Positions 58,571 through 64,000 of a DNA stretch of 64,000 nucleotides are shown here, piece by piece. A program made the position numbers and the translations under genes. The notes beneath the pieces are model-generated. The model saw only the letters and a program-made list of their open reading frames with translations. It was not told the origin of the DNA and did not search any database. How positions within the stretch are numbered: position 1 is the first letter of the stretch; every line of letters starts with the position of its first letter. The DNA comes from Brevibacterium pigmentatum (GTDB lineage: Bacteria > Actinomycetota > Actinomycetes > Actinomycetales > Brevibacteriaceae). The stretch is taken from the NCBI RefSeq assembly GCF_011617465.1, contig NZ_CP050153.1, forward strand, positions 2,976,001 through 3,040,000, given 5' to 3'.

Positions 58571-59914
58571 ATGCCGACCGCGCATCATCCTCATCGCAAC
58601 GCCATCGACCGTGTAGTAGTGACCTACCTTGCGGCTCTGCTCCTCGGCACAGGCCTGCTGATGCTGCCCGCAGCGACGTCCACTCCCGGCGGCATCTCAG
58701 TGCTGTCTGCGCTCTTCACCGCCACTTCCGCGATCAGCGTCACGGGCCTGGAGGTGCTCTCGACCGGCAGCGACTACACGTTCTTCGGCCAGGCCGTGAT
58801 CCTCGGTCTCATCCAGATCGGCGGCCTCGGCGTCCTGCTGCTCACGACTCTTCTGGCCATGCTCGTCGCGGGAAAGGTCGGGCTCAGGCTCCGCGAGTCG
58901 GCCGCCGCCGAGGCCAAAAGCTCCGATATCGGAGGCGTCCGACCCATGGTTCTGCGGATCATCGGTCTCACCGTCGCCACCGAGGCGGCCGTTGCCACGA
59001 TGCTGTTCCTTCGCTTCTCCACCCACTACGGCGAAGAAGCCGGAAACGCGGCGTGGGACGCGGTCTTCCATGCAGTCTCGGCTTTCAACAACGCCGGCTT
59101 CGGTCTCAGATCCGACAGTCTCGCCGGCTACGCCACCGATCCCTTCGTCTGTGGTCCCGTCGCCGCGGCCATCATCCTCGGCGGACTCGGCTATCCGGTG
59201 CTCATCGAGATCGTCCGCCGCTACCGGACTCCGCTGGCGTGGAGCATGACGACTCGTGCGATGGTCGCCGCCACTCCCGTTCTGCTCCTTGCCGGCACGG
59301 TGTTCATCGCCGCCGTCGAATGGAACAATCCCGGCACTCTGGGACGATTTGACTGGTGGGACAAACTGCAGGTGGCCGCATTCCAATCGACGACCACACG
59401 CACGGCGGGCTTCAGCACGGTCGATTTCGCGCAGCTGCACCCCGCCACCTGGTTCGTCATGGACATCCTGATGTTCGTCGGCGGAGGCCCGGCGGGAACC
59501 GCGGGTGGCGTGAAGATCACCACTGTTCTCGTGCTGCTGGCGATGACCTGGGCAGAGATCTCCGGAGGTACGGCAACGAACCTCTTCGGATCCCGTGTGG
59601 CACGTTCGGCGTACCGACAGGCGGCGACGGTGATCGTTCTGGCTCTCGCGCTCATCGCCACAGCCACCATCGTCCTCATGCTCGACGACCCGCGGCCCGG
59701 ACTCGGCCGACTCCTCTTCGAGGTCATCTCCGGCTTCGGCAACGTCGGCCTGTCGACCGGCATCACCGCCGGACTGCCCGGAACGAGTCAAGCCGTCCTC
59801 ATCACAGTGATGATCCTGGGGCGACTGGGTCCGGTGACCGTCGCTTCCGGACTGGCACTGCGGGCCCGCGCCATCCGCTACGAGCTTCCGGTCGAACGGC
59901 CGCTCATCGGCTGA
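58571..59914 (+). CDS. ktrB: Potassium uptake membrane subunit (TrkH/KtrB family)
   Basis: 447 residues, nearer KtrB than TrkH in length. Four pore repeats carry the selectivity glycines: TATSAISVTGLEV (about 47-59), VSAFNNAGFGLRSD (about 172), TTRTAGFSTVDFAQ (about 275) and ISGFGNVGLSTGIT (about 390). Hydrophobic pairs flank each. The next gene encodes the matching cytoplasmic nucleotide-binding subunit, though that copy is frameshifted. Start ATG 58571 lacks a strong ribosome site. Confidence 0.9.
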   Translation: MPTAHHPHRNAIDRVVVTYLAALLLGTGLLMLPAATSTPGGISVLSALFTATSAISVTGLEVLSTGSDYTFFGQAVILGLIQIGGLGVLLLTTLLAMLVAGKVGLRLRESAAAEAKSSDIGGVRPMVLRIIGLTVATEAAVATMLFLRFSTHYGEEAGNAAWDAVFHAVSAFNNAGFGLRSDSLAGYATDPFVCGPVAAAIILGGLGYPVLIEIVRRYRTPLAWSMTTRAMVAATPVLLLAGTVFIAAVEWNNPGTLGRFDWWDKLQVAAFQSTTTRTAGFSTVDFAQLHPATWFVMDILMFVGGGPAGTAGGVKITTVLVLLAMTWAEISGGTATNLFGSRVARSAYRQAATVIVLALALIATATIVLMLDDPRPGLGRLLFEVISGFGNVGLSTGITAGLPGTSQAVLITVMILGRLGPVTVASGLALRARAIRYELPVERPLIG

Positions 59915-59978
59915 GCCGGGTGACCGGCACCGCTGCCTCCCAGCCAGATCCCACGCACTCTCGGAAAGGAGACCGGAG

Positions 59979-60720
59979 ATGAAGAGCAGAAAGTGGCGCA
60001 CACGACCTGCGGCGTTCTTCTTGGGCAACCCCCACCCCCTGGCCAGGGACGGGGCGGTGGCCGTCATCGGGCTGGGCCGCTTCGGCGGATCACTGGCCAC
60101 AGAACTGGCCGCCTACGGCGTCGACGTCATCGGCATCGACATCGACGAGGCGGTCGTGGCCCAATACTCTGACAAACTGGCCTTCGTCTCCCGGACGGAT
60201 GCGACGGATGAGACCGTTCTGCGCCAGGTCGGCATCGAGGAGGTCAGCCGAGTGGTGATCGCCATCGGCAACGACGTCGAAGCCGGCATCCTCGTCGCTT
60301 CGAAGGTCCTCAAGATCGGGAATCAGCATATCTGGGCCAAAGCCGTCAGCCAGACTCATGCGGACATCCTCGGACAGTTGGGCATCGACAATGTGATCCG
60401 TCCCGAGAACGATATGGGGCGACGGACAGCGCATCTCATCCGCGGACACATGTCCGACTTCATGTCAGTCAGCGAAGATTTCGTGCTGGCTCGCACCGCC
60501 CCGCCAGTGCGCATCTCGGATTCACCCGCTGGCGTCCTTCGACATCAGACGCGAGTACGGGATCAGTGTCGTCGCATTCAGACGCGACGGTGAGGACACC
60601 TGGAACATCGCTGATCAGGATGTCACTCTCTATGCCAACGACGAGATCCTCGTCGCAGGATCTCCCCGCGAGGTGGAGGACTTCAGCACCCTCGACGAAG
60701 AGGACGACGAGGAGGGCTGA
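59979..60720 (+). pseudogene. ktrA: Potassium uptake regulatory subunit (KtrA-type), frameshifted
   Basis: RCK subunit that gates the potassium channel on binding ATP/ADP or NAD(H). The start has GGAAAGGAG upstream. VAVIGLGRFGGSLATELAAY is the nucleotide-binding motif near residue 30, and QVGIEEVSRVVIAIGNDVEA and NVIRPENDMGRRTAHLIRGH follow the family. After SEDFVLARTAPP the reading changes to HQTRVRDQCRRIQTRR-stop at 60591-60593. One base over restores FDIRREYGISVVAFRRDGED and YANDEILVAGSPREVEDFST up to 60720. One extra base, most simply in the CCC at about 60528, explains it. It is a true lesion or a sequencing error; the C-terminal part is otherwise well preserved. Confidence 0.82.
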
Positions 60721-60735
60721 AGTCCTCGACCGGTC

Positions 60736-61158
60736 TCAGACCGCGACGACCTCGACGGGGATGTTGCCGCGAGTGGCCTTCGAATAGGGGCAGAGCTCAT
60801 GGGTGCGGTCGACGAGCTTCTGCGCAGTCTCGGGGTCCACACCGGGGATGCTCACCTCGAGTCTCACCGACAGGCCGAAGCTCTCACCCTCTTTGCCGAT
60901 CCCGACCTGCGAGTTGACGACGGACTTCGAGGTGTCGACGCCCTGTTCCTTGCCCGCCAGCCCGAGTGCGCCCTGGAAGCAGGCCCCGTAGCCGACGGCG
61001 AAGAGCTGTTCGGGGTTGGTGCCGCCGCCCGGTCCGCCCTGTTCCTTCGGTGTGCGCAGGTCGACGTCGACCATCTTGTCATCGGTGGCGCCGTGTCCGT
61101 CCCGGCCGCCGGTGATCTCCGCGCGAGCGGTGTACGCGATGCTCTCAGGTGTATTCAC
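60736..61158 (-). CDS. ohr: Organic hydroperoxide resistance protein (Ohr/OsmC)
   Basis: Thiol peroxidase of 140 residues that reduces organic hydroperoxides using dihydrolipoamide-type electrons. The two catalytic cysteines are present: GYGACFQGAL (Cys60) and THELCPYSKA (Cys123), with Arg19 in TGGRDG and Glu50 in NPEQLFAVG as supporting residues. Length matches Ohr rather than OsmC. Convergent with ktrA, 15 bases away. No OhrR regulator is adjacent. Confidence 0.93.
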   Translation of the reverse strand: MNTPESIAYTARAEITGGRDGHGATDDKMVDVDLRTPKEQGGPGGGTNPEQLFAVGYGACFQGALGLAGKEQGVDTSKSVVNSQVGIGKEGESFGLSVRLEVSIPGVDPETAQKLVDRTHELCPYSKATRGNIPVEVVAV

Positions 61159-61324
61159 TGTCTGCTCCTCACTAATGCTGATGTCACAGGTCTCCCGAGA
61201 CTAACGCAGTTGCCGCGTTCCCGTAAGGGGGCGCAGCAGCCCCTGGTCACAGTGCTAACCTGCCGGCCAGAAGCCGTTGAGACATTACGGAACAGAGACA
61301 ATCGCAGACGGGAGGACAGACGCC

Positions 61325-62767
61325 GTGAACGAGTCCGATGAGAAGATCCCCACGCCCGACGGCATCGACATCAAGACGATGCCGCCCGGAGACAGACGCA
61401 CACTCAGACGAGCCATCAGCGGCTCCGCCCTCGGAAATGCCGTCGAATGGTTCGACTACGGTGTCTACTCCTACGTCTCCGTCTACATCGCCAATGCGTT
61501 CTTCCCCGGCGAGTGGGGTGTGGCGCTCACCTTCGCCTTCCTCGCCCTCTCCTTCGTCTTCCGTCCCTTGGGCGGCTTCGTCCTCGGCCCCCTCGGCGAC
61601 AAGGTGGGGCGCCAGCACATCATGGTTCTCACCATCATCATGATGACCATCCCGACGACGCTGATCGGCATCCTGCCGACCTATGCCACGCTGGGTGCGT
61701 TCGCTCCCATCCTCCTGCTGCTGTGCAGGATGGTCCAAGGCTTCTCCACGGGTGGAGAATACGGTGGTGCTGCTGTCTACATGGCAGAGTCGGCCCCTGA
61801 TAAGCGCCGGGGCTTCTGCGGGTCGTTCCTCGAACTCGGCACTCTGGCCGGTACCGCCTCGGCGGCCCTGGTCTGCACCGTTCTGCTCGTCCTCGTCGGC
61901 AGCGACGGCATGGATGCCGGCTGGTGGCGGCTGCCGTTCCTGCTCACACTCCCGCTCGGCGGCATCGCCCTGTGGCTGCGGATGAAACTCGATGAGCCCG
62001 AGGCATTCTCCGCGGCGACGAGCCGACAGCAGACGACGAAGAAGCCCTTCCGAGATCTCTTCCGCGGTTACTCGAAGCAGATCACCATGCTCATGGCTTT
62101 CGTGGTCCTGCTCAACATCGGCCAGTACATGGTGCTCACGTATATGCCCACCTACCTCAGCAGCACATTGGGCCATTCGGAGGTCGAGAGCAACTTCACG
62201 CTCGTCATTGTGCTCGCGGCGATGATGGTCGTCATCACACCTCTGGGCCGGCTGACCGACACAATCGGGCGCAAACCGGTCCTCTACACCTCGGCGATCG
62301 GGTTCATCGTCCTCTCCGTCCCCGCGTTCCTGCTCATTCAGGCCGAGGGCGCCGGCCTGCAGATCCTGGGATTGGGCATCATCGCCCTGCTCCAGGTGAT
62401 GCTCCAATCGTGTGTCTCGGCGACCCTGCCGGCGATCTTCCCCACACAAGTGCGCTTCTCAGGGTTCGCCATCGGCTACAACATCTCCACCGCGATCTTC
62501 GGCGGCACGACCGCGGCAGTGAATACCTTCGTCATCCAGAAGACCGGTTTCGAACTCTTCCCCGCCGTCTACCTCGTCGCCGCCGGTCTCATCGGACTCA
62601 TCGGCATCCGCTTCTTCAATGAGACAGCCGGCCGACCCATCGACGGTGCCACTCCACCTGGCTCCGAAGACGAAGAGCTCGCCGAGATGGGCTACGACCT
62701 CATCGGCTTCAACGACAACGGCACCGACGATGACACCGGCAGCGGTGACAAGCAGGTTTCCCACTGA
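61325..62767 (+). CDS. MFS transporter of the ProP/metabolite:H+ symporter group
   Basis: 480 residues from GTG 61325 (GGAGG nine bases upstream). Twelve hydrophobic segments. SALGNAVEWFDYGVYSYVSV is the group's first-helix signature, GPLGDKVGRQHIMVLTIIMM the loop 2-3 motif and RMVQGFSTGGEYGGAAVYMA the helix 5 motif shared by ProP, KgtP and citrate or shikimate symporters. GRLTDTIGRKPVLYT is the second loop motif. The C-terminal tail is long and acidic. Osmolyte or dicarboxylate uptake is likely. Confidence 0.9.
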   Translation: MNESDEKIPTPDGIDIKTMPPGDRRTLRRAISGSALGNAVEWFDYGVYSYVSVYIANAFFPGEWGVALTFAFLALSFVFRPLGGFVLGPLGDKVGRQHIMVLTIIMMTIPTTLIGILPTYATLGAFAPILLLLCRMVQGFSTGGEYGGAAVYMAESAPDKRRGFCGSFLELGTLAGTASAALVCTVLLVLVGSDGMDAGWWRLPFLLTLPLGGIALWLRMKLDEPEAFSAATSRQQTTKKPFRDLFRGYSKQITMLMAFVVLLNIGQYMVLTYMPTYLSSTLGHSEVESNFTLVIVLAAMMVVITPLGRLTDTIGRKPVLYTSAIGFIVLSVPAFLLIQAEGAGLQILGLGIIALLQVMLQSCVSATLPAIFPTQVRFSGFAIGYNISTAIFGGTTAAVNTFVIQKTGFELFPAVYLVAAGLIGLIGIRFFNETAGRPIDGATPPGSEDEELAEMGYDLIGFNDNGTDDDTGSGDKQVSH

Positions 62768-62865
62768 CGTCGCCGCCGCTTCCCAAGCACCGGTCGGAGG
62801 TCCACGATGGAGTGAGAGAGCGGGGCAGCTCGACCTCGGCTCGGATTCCAGTCTGAGGAGGACTC

Positions 62866-64000
62866 ATGGGACGTTTTCTGCTGATCACGTCGACACTCAT
62901 CGCGCTCATCGCGGTCGCCTGGGCAGCCGCCGTCGGACCGTGGGCATGGTGGGTCCTCGGTGCGGTGGTCCTCGCCATCGTCGGCGTGGCCGCGTACGAC
63001 CTGCTTCAGCGCAAGCACTCTATTCTGCGCAACTACCCGGTAGTCGGTCATCTGCGATTCCTGTTGGAGACTCTCCGACCCGAACTCCAGCAGTACTTCA
63101 TCGAACGCAACTGGGACGGACGCCCTTTCGATAGAGACATCCGCTCCCTCGTCTCCGAACGTGCGAAGGGAATCCACGGAGAGCTCGCTTTCGGCACCGA
63201 ACGGGACGTCAACTCCGCCGGCTACGAATTCCTCATCCACTCCACCGCTCCCGTCGCGGTTCCGGACCAGACGCCTCGTGTGCAGGTAGGTGGGCCGGAC
63301 TGTACGAAGCCCTACAGCATGGCGCTGCTCAACGTCTCGGCCATGAGCTTCGGCTCCCTGTCGCCCAACGCCGTCAGGGCGCTCAACCGCGGTGCCGAAC
63401 TCGGCGGCTTCGCCCATGACACCGGTGAAGGCGGGATCTCCGACTACCACCTCGAGAACGGCGGCGACCTCGTCTGGGAGATCGGTTCGGGCTATTTCGG
63501 CGCCCGGACCGACAGCGGCGACTTCGACCCCGCCCAGTTCGCCGACCAGAGCTCCCGCGACCAGGTCAAGTGCGTCTCACTCAAACTGAGCCAGGGTGCG
63601 AAACCCGGAATCGGAGGCGTCCTGCCCGCGGCGAAGGTCAACGCCGAGATCGCCCGAACCCGCGGCGTCCCGCAAGGCGAGAAGTGCGTGAGCCCGGCCG
63701 CCCACAGCGTCTTCAGCACCCCGGTCGAACTCATCGAGTTCATCGCCCGGATGCGCGAACTCTCGGGCGGCAAGCCCACGGGATTCAAACTCTGCGTGGG
63801 ATCCCGCACAGATGTGCTCGCGATCTGCAAGGCGATGCTCGAAGTCGGAACCGCACCCGACTTCATCATCGTCGACGGTTCCGAGGGCGGCACGGGAGCC
63901 GCTCCCCTCGAGTACGAGGATCACGTGGGGACTCCGCTCACCGACGGCCTGCTCACCGTCCACAACGCGCTGGTCGGAACGGGCTTGCGGGATCGGATCC
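62866..64000 (+). CDS. Glutamate synthase-like FMN-binding protein (3' end cut by window)
   Basis: The first 378 residues are visible. An N-terminal membrane segment pair (FLLITSTLIALIAVAWAAAV and WAWWVLGAVVLAIVGVAAYD) is followed by the GltB-like FMN barrel: SMALLNVSAMSFGSLSPNAV, GGFAHDTGEGGISDYHLENG, KLSQGAKPGIGGVLPAAKVN and FIIVDGSEGGTGAAPLEYED. Membrane-anchored proteins of this kind are distinct from true glutamate synthase; their substrate is not settled. ATG 62866 with GGAGG five bases upstream. The frame is open at the right edge. Confidence 0.9.
   Translation, partial: MGRFLLITSTLIALIAVAWAAAVGPWAWWVLGAVVLAIVGVAAYDLLQRKHSILRNYPVVGHLRFLLETLRPELQQYFIERNWDGRPFDRDIRSLVSERAKGIHGELAFGTERDVNSAGYEFLIHSTAPVAVPDQTPRVQVGGPDCTKPYSMALLNVSAMSFGSLSPNAVRALNRGAELGGFAHDTGEGGISDYHLENGGDLVWEIGSGYFGARTDSGDFDPAQFADQSSRDQVKCVSLKLSQGAKPGIGGVLPAAKVNAEIARTRGVPQGEKCVSPAAHSVFSTPVELIEFIARMRELSGGKPTGFKLCVGSRTDVLAICKAMLEVGTAPDFIIVDGSEGGTGAAPLEYEDHVGTPLTDGLLTVHNALVGTGLRDRI

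Noticed and set aside
58697..60100. A 467-codon open frame on the minus strand
   Set aside because: Antisense to ktrB/ktrA; composition is rich in Arg, Asp and Gly repeats typical of shadow frames.
1..64000. CRISPR arrays, tRNA/rRNA genes, transposases, integrases, attachment sites, replication origin
   Set aside because: None was recognisable on either strand by reading; no regularly spaced repeats or tRNA-like cloverleaf ends were noticed.

Overview
The window reads as the chromosome of a high-GC Gram-positive actinobacterium, most like Brevibacterium (order Micrococcales). The evidence is the codon use, an unusually rich set of polyol-phosphate (teichoic acid) genes, several starts without a ribosome binding site that sit about 7 bases after a -10 box, and the protein families present. 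No rRNA, tRNA, CRISPR array, transposase or prophage gene was seen. The genus is an inference.

Layout. 1-5.4 kb (minus): a peptide/nickel-type ABC importer operon headed by a regulator with two different DNA-binding domains; the last ATPase runs off the left edge. 5.6-29.7 kb: a large cell-wall glycopolymer locus. It has a truncated Stealth gene, five CDP-alditol polymerase-type (TagF-like) catalytic modules in four genes, one of them a 1208-residue double-headed membrane protein. It also has a fused cytidylyltransferase-reductase for a CDP-alditol donor, TagD for CDP-glycerol, two pyruvyltransferase-family proteins, two large GT4 glycosyltransferases, a GT2, an OafA/SGNH acyltransferase and a CDP-alcohol phosphotransferase. 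Together they would make, branch, pyruvylate and acylate polyol-phosphate chains. The usual initiation and export genes (TagO, TagA, TagGH) are not in the window.

29.8-33 kb is a decay zone: an N-terminally short GAF-ANTAR protein, an in-frame remnant joining an ABC ATPase tail to an aminoglycoside-phosphotransferase tail, a stand-alone TipAS protein, and a wrecked copy of a secreted HAF-repeat gene. 33-48 kb holds what I consider the most novel signal. A 12-bp palindrome, ATGC-N4-GCAT, occurs singly or in pairs in four promoter regions. In three of them the pair brackets the -35 and -10 boxes with identical geometry. They control an ABC transporter plus GMC oxidoreductase operon divergent from a TetR gene, a glycosyltransferase plus DedA operon divergent from an amidohydrolase, and a HAF-repeat/secreted protein/FAD monooxygenase operon. 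The fourth site fronts the dead HAF copy. This looks like a small regulon of the TetR at 36.5 kb. Two further regulators in this stretch (PadR at 41.2 kb, TetR at 43.3 kb) have their own paired palindromes and divergent targets.

48-64 kb is mostly housekeeping and stress: DUF2267 and DUF2795 proteins, an aldo/keto reductase, a dicarboxylate symporter, CorA, a third GT4 of the wall-polymer type, a CPBP protease, a secreted glycerophosphodiesterase, a RibD-like reductase with a flavin reductase, a KtrAB-type potassium system whose KtrA gene is frameshifted, Ohr, an MFS transporter, and a glutamate synthase-like flavoprotein cut by the right edge.
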